From CBDFKS01 sp965248905 (lineage in GTDB: Bacteria; Chloroflexota; Dehalococcoidia; Lucifugimonadales; JAGWBF01), in NCBI GenBank assembly GCA_965248905.1, contig CBDFKS010000007.1, forward strand, positions 1,488,001 to 1,552,000: a stretch of DNA of 64,000 nucleotides. The letters are read 5' to 3'. The position numbers and the translations under genes are program-made. Below the pieces are notes generated by a model. That model worked only from the letters and a program-made list of their open reading frames with translations. It did no database searches and was not told the DNA's origin. Position 1 is the stretch's first letter. Each line of letters starts with the position of its first letter. This document shows, in pieces, positions 24,936 through 33,588 of the stretch.

Positions 24936-25328
24936 ATGTTCATAGGACGATATAAGATTTGGACACTGATATCCATGGTGATTTTTCTGTCCGGCCTTTT
25001 CGGACTCGCCTGTGGCGGTGGAGGCTCTGACGGGGTACAGTTGCCCGTAAGGATTGAGGGGGGACAGCTCGTTCCCAACATTCTTGACGTTAACCTCAAG
25101 GACAAGGTTACGCTCAAAATAGACAGCGACGAGGCGGGCACGGTCAGCGTCTAAGGCTACGACGTTTCGCGGGAGGTGAAGCCCGGAGAGATAGCGGACC
25201 TCTATTTCGTGGCCGTTCGCCTAATTCGACCCGAGGGAGGAGGCGTCACTAGACGGAACTTTGACATCACGTTCAAACGGCCGGGACAGGCCACCAGTGA
25301 GTCGATTGGTACACTGAGAGTTAAGTAA
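24936..25328 (+). pseudogene. Cupredoxin-like lipoprotein with in-frame stop
   Basis: The first member of a local lipoprotein family. ATG at 24936 (AAGGG 9 bases before it) gives a hydrophobic signal ending in the lipobox-like LFGLAC, then GGGGSDGVQLPVRIEGGQLVPNILDVNLKDKVTLKI. The frame hits TAA at 25152-25154 where the paralogues read on. The same frame then continues with GYDVSREVKPGEIADLYFVAV, matching their second half, to a stop at 25326-25328. So one nonsense codon splits an otherwise intact gene of about 130 codons. The product without readthrough would be a short lipopeptide. Confidence 0.8.
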
Positions 25329-25487
25329 CCTTGAAGAGCCGTTCATTGCGACAGAATATTCCTATGGATACGTTTAGATAATCGCCGCAATCCGCACCTA
25401 GTCTAAAAACAGTAGAAGATCATCTCGGATCACTAAGTTCTATCACCACCTAACACCTGAATAGAACGAAGTACGAAAGGTGATGGC

Positions 25488-25892
25488 ATGAAGCAGGCGC
25501 TAATCAGACCAAAAACGTTAGGTTTTCTCATAGTCGCACCAATGCTGATAGCTGTTCTGGGGGGAGTCTGCGGCGGCTCTAAGGAGGTGATAGTCGCTTT
25601 AAACATCCAGGGAGGGGAACTCACTCCGGATACTGTTAATGTAACGGAAGGCGACAAGGTGATTCTGAATATAGGGACGGACCAGCCAGGCGATATTAGG
25701 ATTTCCCGACTTAACGTGACAGGACAGATGGAGCCCGGACAGATCACGGAGCTGCGCTTTACGGCCTTTATAAACCCCTATCGCCAAGACGCCGACTTTT
25801 CTCCCACCGGCGGCCAACAAGTTATCATGTACTACACACTCGAAGGGGGACCAGAGGCCCAGATTGGGGTGATCGGGATCGACGAGAAATAG
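25488..25892 (+). CDS. Cupredoxin-like lipoprotein, paralogue 2
   Basis: A 134-residue lipoprotein: MKQALIRPKT, a hydrophobic signal, then the lipobox-like Cys in VLGGVCGG. The mature part follows the family plan: INIQGGELTPDTVNV-TEGDKVILNIGTDQPG-then EPGQITELRFTAF, and an end strand AQIGVIGI. The order (x-PDxxxVxxGDxVxLxxxxD ... PGxxTELxF) looks like a cupredoxin-type Greek-key fold, but the His/Cys copper ligands are missing, so metal binding is unlikely. Function unknown. It lies between the broken paralogue and a third copy. Confidence 0.75.
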   Translation: MKQALIRPKTLGFLIVAPMLIAVLGGVCGGSKEVIVALNIQGGELTPDTVNVTEGDKVILNIGTDQPGDIRISRLNVTGQMEPGQITELRFTAFINPYRQDADFSPTGGQQVIMYYTLEGGPEAQIGVIGIDEK

Positions 25893-25968
25893 TCGGCCAC
25901 ACTGGATATACCAAGGCCGCCAGTCATATAAGATGCCGCTGCGTAAATATGAACCTGGGGGTGATGAC

Positions 25969-26370
25969 ATGAAGCCGACACTAACCAGACCGATAACCTT
26001 AGGTACTTTCACAGTCGTCGCTGTGCTGATAGGTATTCTGGCAGGAGCATGCGGCGGCGGCGGTTCTAGTGAAGTGGAACTCCCAGTAACGATTCAGGAT
26101 CACAAATTGGTCCCGGAAGTAGTTAGTGTAGATGAGAACGCCAAGGTTTTGTTTAAATTTCAAACAGACCAGCCCGGAAAGGTTCGTCTCGCACTATACG
26201 AAGTCACAGGACGAGTTGAGCCCGGCAAGGTGACTGAAATACGCTTCAAGGCTTTCCTCGGGCGGTTCCCGAACATATCGGTTGAAGGCCAGGGCCGCCC
26301 AATCTACTTCACACCGGATGGAGAGCGGGAGATACAGGTCGGCTCCATCGACATCAACCAAAAGAAGTAG
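25969..26370 (+). CDS. Cupredoxin-like lipoprotein, paralogue 3
   Basis: A 133-residue lipoprotein with signal MKPTLTRPITLGTFTVVAVLI and lipobox LAGAC, then GGGGSSEVELPVTIQDHKLVPEVVSVDENAKVLF, RVEPGKVTEIRFKAF and a C-terminal IQVGSIDI. I start at ATG 25969, preceded by GGGGGTGATGAC, a site shared in form with paralogue 2; an in-frame ATG at 25933 would add 12 residues with no signal character. The gene is followed 56 bases later by an HpaI-type aldolase. Confidence 0.77.
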   Translation: MKPTLTRPITLGTFTVVAVLIGILAGACGGGGSSEVELPVTIQDHKLVPEVVSVDENAKVLFKFQTDQPGKVRLALYEVTGRVEPGKVTEIRFKAFLGRFPNISVEGQGRPIYFTPDGEREIQVGSIDINQKK

Positions 26371-26426
26371 GATACACTCAGTCTTAGCTCAATCCAGTCA
26401 ACAACTCGCGAATAGAGGAGGATGTC

Positions 26427-27239
26427 ATGAGACCACTGGAATTCAAGCAAGCTCTGAAAACTCGTAAGGTGGTGGTAGGGCTCCAGCAATTCCTTCCCTT
26501 GCCGGCACTTACGGAAATGGCCGGCTTCGCCGGATTCGACTGGATGTGGCTGTGCACCGAGCACGGCACGATAACCATCGGATCAGAGCTGGAGAACCTC
26601 AACAGAACGGCTGCAGCGATGGGGATGACCTCAATCGTGAGGATCACCCATAACGATTACCCAACTATTCTGCGCTGCATGGAGTTGGGCGCCAATGGAG
26701 TGCTCGTGCCACGAGTGAGGACGAGGAAGGATGTTGAGCAGGCAGTGGAGTGGGTAAAGTATCCGCCGCTGGGCACCAGGGGCATCTGCCATATTACCCG
26801 CCTATACAACTATGGTTCCGTAGCCCGTACACCCGAAGAGATGAACGCCGAGACCGTGGTGATGTTGCTCATCGAGCAGCTTGAGGCTTTCGACCACCTG
26901 GACGAAATTCTATCGGTGCCCGGTGTAGACGCCGCCATGTACGGTGGGGGAGACCTGTCCCTTGAGCTGGGCCTAAAGCAGCAGGCAGACGAGGGCGAGC
27001 CGGAGGCTTTGAAGATCATGGACGGATACCGTCGCCAGTTTATCGAGGCATGCAACCGCCATGGAATTGCCATGTCCGAGCCAATCAAAGACGTGGCCAA
27101 GGTTACATCGATGGTTGAGGACGGAATGACCGTGCTAGCCAGTTCACCGGACACCGGCCTGATCCAAAACACCATGTCTGCGTTAGCCAAAGGAGCCAGA
27201 CAGGCATCTGAGAAAGCAGTGACGAGTTCTAGGGTATAG
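26427..27239 (+). CDS. HpcH/HpaI-family aldolase
   Basis: A 270-residue class II pyruvate aldolase of the HpaI type, which cleaves or forms hydroxy-keto acids using a divalent metal. DWMWLCTEHGTITIG contains the catalytic His region, GANGVLVPRVRT the conserved phosphate/carboxylate-binding Arg, LLIEQLEAF the metal-binding Glu, and GGGDLSLELG the metal-binding Asp. The TIM-barrel length is normal. GAGGAGG lies before the ATG. It is followed on the same strand by an SDR gene and a D-threonine-aldolase-like gene, suggesting catabolism of hydroxy acids; the real substrate is unknown. Confidence 0.87.
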   Translation: MRPLEFKQALKTRKVVVGLQQFLPLPALTEMAGFAGFDWMWLCTEHGTITIGSELENLNRTAAAMGMTSIVRITHNDYPTILRCMELGANGVLVPRVRTRKDVEQAVEWVKYPPLGTRGICHITRLYNYGSVARTPEEMNAETVVMLLIEQLEAFDHLDEILSVPGVDAAMYGGGDLSLELGLKQQADEGEPEALKIMDGYRRQFIEACNRHGIAMSEPIKDVAKVTSMVEDGMTVLASSPDTGLIQNTMSALAKGARQASEKAVTSSRV

Positions 27240-27315
27240 CCAGTTCAAGTATCCCTGGCAGTTGGCTACGAACTTTATTCCGTGAGTGTCCAGATACTCA
27301 TTAGTGGAGGTACGC

Positions 27316-28086
27316 TTGCTTCTTAAAGACCAGGTTGCCCTCGTTACTGGGGCTGGAAGGGGCATAGGACGCTCCATCGCGATTATGATGGCCCAAGAGA
27401 GAGCCAAGGTTGCCGTCACGGCTCGCACCAGGGAGCGCCGAGAGAGTGTGGCGGCGGAAATCGTAGCCCAAGGTGGTGAGGCGCGACCCTTCGCCCTGGA
27501 CGTCACCAATGACGAAGAGGTCTCCCAGGCGGTTAACGATGTCCTCTCAACATGGGGCCAGATAGACATCCTAGTAAACAACGCTGGTATCATTACGTAC
27601 AACACCCCGGTATGGGCAACGCCTGTGGATGAATGGGATGCTGTGATGAAGGTCAACCTGCGGGGTTTATTTCTTTGCACCAACACAGTGATTCCCCACA
27701 TGATAGAGAGGCAGAAGGGGACCATCATCAACATCGGCTCTATGGGGGCTCGTATGGTGCCCCATATACGCGGGCCGGGCGGCTACACAGGCGCTCCGTA
27801 TGCGGTCTCCAAGTGGGGTGTGATGGGATACACGGCCTTCATGGGCCACTGGCTTCGTCCCTATGGAATTCTGGTCAACGGCATCAACATCGGCGGGGTG
27901 GATACCGACATGACGAGGGCCGAGATGCCCGAAGGCAACCCCGACTGGAGCACTCCGGAAGAGATTGCTCGGGTGGCATTGTTCCTTGCAACCAAAGCTC
28001 CTCGAGACATGACCGGACAGTCCCTTGACGTCTTTGCCGCCCAGACCCGTTTCAGAGGTCCCTATATCAAGGAACACGGTCCGTAA
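27316..28086 (+). CDS. Short-chain dehydrogenase/reductase
   Basis: A 256-residue SDR enzyme using NAD(P): TGAGRGIGRS is the cofactor glycine motif, VNNAG the central structural motif, GSMGA holds the catalytic Ser, and YAVSKWG the Tyr-xxx-Lys pair. I prefer TTG at 27316 because GGAGG sits 5 bases before it; an in-frame GTG at 27286 has no such site. The fold is complete and ends with the GQSLDVFA strand. Its substrate is unknown. The aldolase upstream could supply a carbonyl product. Confidence 0.88.
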   Translation: MLLKDQVALVTGAGRGIGRSIAIMMAQERAKVAVTARTRERRESVAAEIVAQGGEARPFALDVTNDEEVSQAVNDVLSTWGQIDILVNNAGIITYNTPVWATPVDEWDAVMKVNLRGLFLCTNTVIPHMIERQKGTIINIGSMGARMVPHIRGPGGYTGAPYAVSKWGVMGYTAFMGHWLRPYGILVNGINIGGVDTDMTRAEMPEGNPDWSTPEEIARVALFLATKAPRDMTGQSLDVFAAQTRFRGPYIKEHGP

Positions 28087-28145
28087 CTATTGCCCGACGA
28101 CGGTCTAGCGTCTTTCGATTGTCTTTCCTGGGCAGATATTTCCGC

Positions 28146-28200
28146 TCGCTCTGAGCCGATCGAAGGGCAACACCATGGTTCGACAAGCTCACCATGAGCG
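28146..28200. repeat. REP-like imperfect palindromic element
   Basis: CGCTCTGAGCCGATCGAAGG is mirrored by GGTTCGACAAGCTCACCATGAGCG across a short centre, in a 265-base gap between two genes. Elements of the form TTCGACAAGCTCA..GAGCG are widespread intergenic repeats in environmental genomes. Confidence 0.6.
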
Positions 28201-28351
28201 TTAGTTTTCTCCCACCTCGGATAATCGAAAGGCTGCCACGATGGTCGGCACTGCTTGACGAAGCATCGGTGCTCCAGTAAACTTTGCAGCGAGCTTCCCG
28301 AGACGCTCAAATGCGTCCATCTCCGTCATTCTTATCCGCTGAGGTGCCATT

Positions 28352-29503
28352 ATGGCCGACTATTTTCCTACGCCCGGAGCCACTTTCGACGAGTTGGACA
28401 CTCCAGCCCTCTTAATTGATCTCCCAGTTATGGAGCAGAACATCAAGACGGTGGCCGACTTCTACAGAGACCGAGAGGCCAAGGTGCGGCCCCATATCAA
28501 GGGCCACAAGTCCGCCGACATCGCCCAGATACAACTGGACGCAGGAGGCACGGTTGGCGGTGTCTGTGCGGCGAAACTGGGTGAAGCAGAGGCCATGGTC
28601 AAGGGTGGAATTAACCAGGTGCTCATCTTTAACGAGATTACAACGCCGCCCAAGATGCGCCGCCTCACAGCCCTGGCAAGCCGTGGGGACATTACCGTTG
28701 CCGTGGATGATCCGGGCAACGTCGAGGAGTTGTCCGAGGCTGCCCAGGCTGCCGGTGTGACCATCGGCGCCTGCGTGGACGTGTCGGTTGGAATAGACAG
28801 GACCGGTGTGGCGCCTGGCCAACCAGCCGTGGAGCTGACCAAGAAGGTGGTAGGAGCACCGGGTCTCCACTTCGCCGGGCTCCTAGGTTACGAAGGTTCG
28901 ATGCCCTTGCCCGACTTCGAGGAGAGGACCCTCAAGACCCGGGAACGGATCCAGCGTCTGCTTGACACCCGCGAGATGGTGGAAGGGGCCGGTTTCCACT
29001 GTGGGATTGTTGGGGGAGGTGGAACTACGACCTGGAACATCACGGGCACGATTCCCGGCGTAACTGAGGTGCAACCGGGCCGATACGTTACTTCAGACCT
29101 CCTGTACCAGCCCCTCGGAGACTTCGATGTCTCGGTCAAAATCCTCTCAACAGTGATTAGCCGCCCACGAAAGGGCCTGGCTATCATCGATTGCGGCCAT
29201 AAAGCGGGCCACCTCAACTACTCTGGACACGCAACCAGGGAGAAATACCCAATCCTGCCCCCCGAATACAGCGGCTATCCACTGGTGGAGAGTCCCAAAG
29301 GTGCCCGGGTCACCGCGTTGGACGCCGAGCATGGACGTCTGGAGCTGGACGGCGAGGCCGAGGACCTACGCAGAGGTGACAAGGTGGTATTGCAAGTTGC
29401 CTACCACGGCACCTCAATGAACCAACACTCCTACTATCTGGGCGTCCGTAACGGCAAGGTGGAGACCGTGTGGGATGTTACCGGCATTAACAAGTACCGC
29501 TAA
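28352..29503 (+). CDS. D-threonine aldolase/D-serine dehydratase-like PLP enzyme
   Basis: A 383-residue fold-type III PLP enzyme. LDTPALLIDLPVMEQNI starts the barrel; RPHIKGHKS carries the PLP Lys (HIK); GGVCAAKLGEAEAM, GIDRTGV and GIVGGGGTTTW line the cofactor site. The C-terminal domain has DAEHGRLEL and the NQHSYYLGV segment where family members bind a metal through His. Known members cleave D-3-hydroxyamino acids to glycine and an aldehyde, or dehydrate D-serine. The neighbour downstream is an SHMT-like enzyme, another PLP enzyme acting at glycine-type carbons. Confidence 0.85.
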   Translation: MADYFPTPGATFDELDTPALLIDLPVMEQNIKTVADFYRDREAKVRPHIKGHKSADIAQIQLDAGGTVGGVCAAKLGEAEAMVKGGINQVLIFNEITTPPKMRRLTALASRGDITVAVDDPGNVEELSEAAQAAGVTIGACVDVSVGIDRTGVAPGQPAVELTKKVVGAPGLHFAGLLGYEGSMPLPDFEERTLKTRERIQRLLDTREMVEGAGFHCGIVGGGGTTTWNITGTIPGVTEVQPGRYVTSDLLYQPLGDFDVSVKILSTVISRPRKGLAIIDCGHKAGHLNYSGHATREKYPILPPEYSGYPLVESPKGARVTALDAEHGRLELDGEAEDLRRGDKVVLQVAYHGTSMNQHSYYLGVRNGKVETVWDVTGINKYR

Positions 29504-29601
29504 TGCCTGTGAGCCTTAGGATCAGGTACTCTACTGCATGGGCGGCGCTTCAGATTTCAGGATGTAAGGCCGGGTGGCCACTTTAGCCCCAGGAGAAAGT
29601 C

Positions 29602-30900
29602 ATGGTAGAGAAGGCGACAACCACGCCATCGATCAGCGCGGATGAGGTAGCGAAGATTGCCTGGAATGAGGAGCCGCTTCGTGCTGCCGAGCTGGTTGCC
29701 AGCCTGACGGAGCAGCACAACAGGTGGCACGAGCATAGTTTGAACCTCGTGGCCTCTCACAACCTCATCAGCCCGAAAGCCAAAGCGATCCTGAACTCCG
29801 ACCTGGTGGAGAACGCCTCATCAGGGGCTCTGGGGGCCAGGTCCCACAGTGGCACCGTGCTGATAGACCGCCTGGAAGCTCTGTTGGTAGAGTTGGCCAA
29901 AAAGCTCTTCGATGTTCCTCACGTGGAATACCGCGCTCCGAGTGGTGCATTGGCCAACGGCCTGTTTATATTCGGAGCCATGGAACCCGGCGAGAAGGTA
30001 ATCGCGCTGCCACCCAGGTATGGTGGCCACTACACATACTGGAAGAACAGCTACCCAGGAGTGCAGGCCCTGGACATTACCGACATGCCTTGCCAGGGCG
30101 AAGATTACCCTGTCATAGACCTGGAGGGTCTGGCCCAGGAGGCGGAAAGGGTAAAGCCCAAGTGGTTCCTGCTAGGGACCGCTACGTTTCTTTTTCCCTA
30201 TCCCCTGGAGGAAATCGAAAAAATCGCGAAAAGCGTCGGATCCCAGATTTTCTACGACGGCGCCCACATACTAGGATTGGCCGCTGGAGGCTCATTTCAA
30301 GACCCCCTCCACGAGGGCGCAGCCGTATTGACCGGTTCTACCCAGAAAACTCTGCCTGGGCCGATAGGCGGGCTCATCTTGATGCACGACCCAGAAGCGG
30401 CCGAACGCGTGAACCGCAAGACGACCCTGTTCATCTCCAGCTATAACAACAACCGCACGGCGGCCTTGGCGGTGACCTTGGCGGAAATGCTTGCCTTCGG
30501 CAAGGAGTACGCCAGCGCCGTTGTTAGGAACGCTCAGGCCCTGGCCCGGTCACTCGATGCCGAAGGGTTTTCGGTAATAGGCAAGGAGCGGGGCTTCACT
30601 CGGTCTCACATTGTGCTGGTGGACATGGGCACTGCAGAGGCATGCGGGGAGGCACAGGCGCTACTGGAGGCTGCCCATATCTCATGCTCTCCGGTAGCTC
30701 TGCCCAGAACTGATTCCCAGAAGACCACCCTGCGTATCGGCTCTCCAGCCTGCACGAGAAAAGGAATGGGCGAGAATGAGATGGCAGAGGTGGCCAGACT
30801 CATGCGCCGCGTCGTGCTGGATCGTGAGGAGCCCTCTCGAGTTGGCCGAGATGTAGGGAACCTGGCGTCGTCGTTTACTCGTGTCCATTACTGCTTTTAA
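29602..30900 (+). CDS. SHMT-like PLP enzyme lacking key SHMT residues (copy 1)
   Basis: A 432-residue fold-type I PLP enzyme. YDGAHILGLAAGG (Asp 219, His 222) and GSTQKTLPGPIGG (PLP Lys 249) give the serine hydroxymethyltransferase architecture. However, the catalytic Glu of SHMT (SEN) is His here (ASHN), the NKYAEGYP folate/Tyr segment is replaced by LVENASSGALGAR, and the His before the PLP Lys is Gln. These changes make a folate-dependent SHMT reaction doubtful; an aldolase, racemase or similar activity fits better. A paralogue with the same changes lies at 48417. AGGAGA precedes the ATG. Confidence 0.8.
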   Translation: MVEKATTTPSISADEVAKIAWNEEPLRAAELVASLTEQHNRWHEHSLNLVASHNLISPKAKAILNSDLVENASSGALGARSHSGTVLIDRLEALLVELAKKLFDVPHVEYRAPSGALANGLFIFGAMEPGEKVIALPPRYGGHYTYWKNSYPGVQALDITDMPCQGEDYPVIDLEGLAQEAERVKPKWFLLGTATFLFPYPLEEIEKIAKSVGSQIFYDGAHILGLAAGGSFQDPLHEGAAVLTGSTQKTLPGPIGGLILMHDPEAAERVNRKTTLFISSYNNNRTAALAVTLAEMLAFGKEYASAVVRNAQALARSLDAEGFSVIGKERGFTRSHIVLVDMGTAEACGEAQALLEAAHISCSPVALPRTDSQKTTLRIGSPACTRKGMGENEMAEVARLMRRVVLDREEPSRVGRDVGNLASSFTRVHYCF

Positions 30901-31019
30901 TCCAGAAACCGCCTATCCACGACTGCAACTCTCCCTCAACACCATGGTTTGTGCCATGGCGGAGCAAACACTGATATTGACTGGTCAGGGAACGAAATAC
31001 CGAGTGACCGGAGGTAGCC

Positions 31020-31205
31020 ATGTCGAAGTCTAAAGAAGACCAGGTCCGTGAGTTGGCCGATCTGGTGGGCATAACCATAGCCGAGGAGGAGCTTTCGGAA
31101 GTAGCTAACCGCTTTGACAGCCTGATAAAAGAGATGGACCGACTCAAGGAGCTAGACCTCGATGGAGTCCAGCCAACCATGGTGTTCCCCGACGAGGAGG
31201 AATAG
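31020..31205 (+). CDS. GatC-like small amidase partner
   Basis: A 61-residue acidic helical protein with the GatC pattern: VRELADLVGITIAEEELSEVANRFDSLIKEMDRLKELDLDGVQPT, ending PDEEE. GatC wraps around GatA in the tRNA amidotransferase; short relatives (AtzG-type) partner with single amidases. Its stop is directly followed by the ATG of an amidase with no gap, and no gatB is seen, so it most likely stabilises that amidase and is not part of a tRNA enzyme. Confidence 0.82.
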   Translation: MSKSKEDQVRELADLVGITIAEEELSEVANRFDSLIKEMDRLKELDLDGVQPTMVFPDEEE

Positions 31206-32627
31206 ATGGCCAGCAAAGATATCGCCTTCCTGTCGGCAGCCGAGACGACCAAAGCCATCAAAGCCAAGCAGATATCGCCCGTTGAGGTCGTGCAATCTTA
31301 CCTGGATCGAATTGACCGTCTCGACTCCAAGCTAAACGCTTATATAACCGTGTGCCGTGAGGAGGCGCTGGGAGCAGCAACCGAAGCCGAGAAGGCACTG
31401 AGCCGTGGAGATGTATCGGGACCCCTCTTCGGTGTTCCCATAGCCGTCAAAGACCAGTTCTGGACGAAAGGCATCCTGACTAGCAACGGTTCGAAGGTCT
31501 ACAAAGACTTCGTGCCGGACGAGGACTCTACGATTATCACAAGGATCAAGCAAGCGGGCGGAATCCTTCTCGGCAAACTGAACCTGAGCGAGCTGGCCAT
31601 GGGAGGCACGCAGAACCCACCCTGGGGTATACCCCGGAACCCCTGGGACCTGGAACGCACCCCGGGCGAGTCCAGCAGCGGTTCGGGCGTAGCGCTGGCC
31701 GCCCACTTATGTGGCGCCTCTGTCGGCGAAGATACTGGAGGATCAGGCCGGGTGCCAGGGGCTTATTGCAACGCCATCGGCTTCCGTCCCACATTTACCA
31801 GGGTCAGCCGTCATGGAGCCACCCCCATGTGCTGGTACATGGACGCCGCTGCCCCTATGACCAAGACTGTAGAGGACTGCGCCCTTCTGCTGGGCGCCAT
31901 CGCGGGCTACGACCCCAAGGACCCCTATACAAGTCGTAGACCCGTCCCTGACTACACGTCCCATCTCCGAGATAGCATCCGTGGACTAAGAGTTGGCTTG
32001 ATTCGCGAGCTTCATGACAGCAACGACGTTCACCCGGAGGTCAAGTCGGCCATAGAGAGTTCCCTTGAGGTCTTCAGAGAGCAGGGGGCGGTGATCAAGG
32101 ACGTGTCCATCCCTCTGATCTCCCTGGCAGGGGCCATGTTCGTGGGCATCGCCGACACGGAAGGAGCGGGCGCCAGGGATGAAGTGCTGAGAACCACGCC
32201 GATGGACCTTGACCCGGCCTCAAGGACCCGCCTGCAATCGGCAGCTCTGGTACCGACCAAGATCCACAACCGGGCCATGAAAGCGCGCACCTTGCTACGT
32301 CAGCAGTTCATGGAAGCCCTCAAGAGTGTGGACATATTGGTGTCGGCCACGTCTCCCTATCCACCACCCAAACACGCCAACCTCACTGCATCATTTCAGA
32401 GCGCCGACGACGTGAGAGCCCGCTTCTTCTTCCGAAGATCGTATACAGGCTCCTACGCGCTGACTGCTCTGCCTGCCATCTCCATCCCTGGAGGGTTTAC
32501 GACAGATAATCTGCCGATTGGCCTGCAACTTGGCGCCCGTCCCTTCGCCGAGGAGACCCTGCTGAGAGCCTCCTACGCCTACGAGCAGGCTACGCCTTGG
32601 CACACAAGGCGCGCCCCGGAGGCATAG
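31206..32627 (+). CDS. Amidase-signature family hydrolase 5, paired with GatC-like protein
   Basis: A 473-residue amidase: VAVKDQFW (Lys), GESSSGSGVAL (cis-Ser) and GEDTGGSGRVPGAYCNAIG (nucleophile Ser; note GR in place of the common IR). FTTDNLPIGLQLGA is the usual late segment. It starts with the same KDIAFLSAAET/SPVEVVQSYLDRID opening as the four tandem amidases at 17917-23626 but is more distant. The immediately preceding GatC-like gene suggests a two-subunit enzyme of the AtzE/AtzG kind. Confidence 0.9.
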   Translation: MASKDIAFLSAAETTKAIKAKQISPVEVVQSYLDRIDRLDSKLNAYITVCREEALGAATEAEKALSRGDVSGPLFGVPIAVKDQFWTKGILTSNGSKVYKDFVPDEDSTIITRIKQAGGILLGKLNLSELAMGGTQNPPWGIPRNPWDLERTPGESSSGSGVALAAHLCGASVGEDTGGSGRVPGAYCNAIGFRPTFTRVSRHGATPMCWYMDAAAPMTKTVEDCALLLGAIAGYDPKDPYTSRRPVPDYTSHLRDSIRGLRVGLIRELHDSNDVHPEVKSAIESSLEVFREQGAVIKDVSIPLISLAGAMFVGIADTEGAGARDEVLRTTPMDLDPASRTRLQSAALVPTKIHNRAMKARTLLRQQFMEALKSVDILVSATSPYPPPKHANLTASFQSADDVRARFFFRRSYTGSYALTALPAISIPGGFTTDNLPIGLQLGARPFAEETLLRASYAYEQATPWHTRRAPEA

Positions 32628-32711
32628 ACTTTATCCCGAAAATGGAGTTGGTAGCTGGGAGTAGCCCGGTAGCCAGAATAATTCCTGCAGCAGATTTGCT
32701 CCTAAGAATCC

Positions 32712-32752
32712 GTCATTCTGAAGGAGCAAAGCGACTGAAGAATCTGGTGGGG
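32712..32752 (+). repeat. Dispersed intergenic repeat, copy 2
   Basis: GTCATTCTGAAGGAGCAAAG followed by CGACTGAAGAATCTGGTGGGG; copy 1 is at 17448-17486 in opposite orientation. An AGGAGCAAA here pairs with TTTGCTCCT at 32696-32704, giving a 9-bp hairpin. Confidence 0.7.
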
Positions 32753-32756
32753 TTAA

Positions 32757-33437
32757 CTAGCTAGTGTCCTGCCGTGCCGCCTCTTCATAATGATGGCGCC
32801 TGTGGGCGGTGGTGGGCCTGACACCCGAGGCGATATCCCTCTTGATGCGCTGCTCCATCTCACCGAGGCGACGACCCCAGCGCAACGCCTCGGCAATAGC
32901 TTCCGGCGGGACCACCACAACTCCATTCTGGTCGGCAAAAACGAAGTGACCGGGTTTTACCTCTACCTCTCCCAACTTAACCGGTATGTCATACCCCTCG
33001 AAACCGATGCGACCCCGCACCGAGGTGTTAACGACTCCTTTACCGAATACGGGAAAGTGGAGCGCGGCCATCTCATCCACGTCTCGGGTGGCCCCGTCGA
33101 TCACGCATCCCTGCATGTTGTAGTGCTTAGCGGAGAAGGTGGCGATGCCGCCAAAGCTGTTTGAGCCGGCTCTCCCACCGTTGTCAATCACCAGCACCTC
33201 TCCCGCACGGCTGTCCTGAATGGCTTCCAACGTACCCATCACAGTAGAGTGCTTGGCCTCCGGGCTGAGCTTCATCGTCATTGCGGGCCCCGCTATCTTG
33301 GGGCAACCATGCCAGAGGGGAAGGACGCCTGTTATCTGTCCCACCAGACCCATGCGGTCCAGTGCGTCGGAGATGTTACACGTGGACAATTCTTGAAATG
33401 CGGCCAGTACCTGGCCGCCACTTGGTTTCTTCGCCAT
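32757..33437 (-). CDS. RraA-like protein (4-hydroxy-4-methyl-2-oxoglutarate aldolase family)
   Basis: A 226-residue protein of the RraA/HMG-aldolase fold, often mislabelled as a menaquinone methyltransferase. STCNISDALDRMG opens the fold; GSNSFGGIATFSAKHYNMQGCVIDGATRDVDEM carries the phosphate/carboxylate-binding glycine loop and the Arg-Asp pair that binds substrate and metal; PGHFVFADQNGVVVVPPE is the late strand. True aldolases cleave 4-hydroxy-4-methyl-2-oxoglutarate or decarboxylate oxaloacetate; RraA proteins instead inhibit RNase E. The intact Arg/Asp favours an enzyme. It is convergent with the amidase upstream on the map. Confidence 0.82.
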   Translation of the reverse strand: MAKKPSGGQVLAAFQELSTCNISDALDRMGLVGQITGVLPLWHGCPKIAGPAMTMKLSPEAKHSTVMGTLEAIQDSRAGEVLVIDNGGRAGSNSFGGIATFSAKHYNMQGCVIDGATRDVDEMAALHFPVFGKGVVNTSVRGRIGFEGYDIPVKLGEVEVKPGHFVFADQNGVVVVPPEAIAEALRWGRRLGEMEQRIKRDIASGVRPTTAHRRHHYEEAARQDTS

Positions 33438-33467
33438 CTATGTCGCCTCACCTTTTAAAGTTAAGGG

Positions 33468-33497
33468 ATTATACCCCTTATGTGGAAAACTGCTCAA
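33468..33497 (-). promoter_or_regulatory. Possible promoter of the RraA-like gene
   Basis: On the minus strand, TTGAGC (33492-33497), an 18-base spacer, and a perfect TATAAT (33468-33473), 30 bases before the ATG. Confidence 0.5.
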
Positions 33498-33507
33498 GCC
33501 TGATGGT

Positions 33508-33536
33508 TTGATTACTAGTCGAGGCCTGTTTATAAT
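33508..33536 (+). promoter_or_regulatory. Promoter of the nucleoside deaminase gene
   Basis: TTGATT (33508-33513), a 17-base spacer, and TATAAT (33531-33536), 52 bases before the start codon; divergent from the RraA-like gene. Confidence 0.65.
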
Positions 33537-33588
33537 GTTCCGGTTATAGTGAGAGAACATGCAGGGTCTGCAGAGAGGAGTTAGTGCC

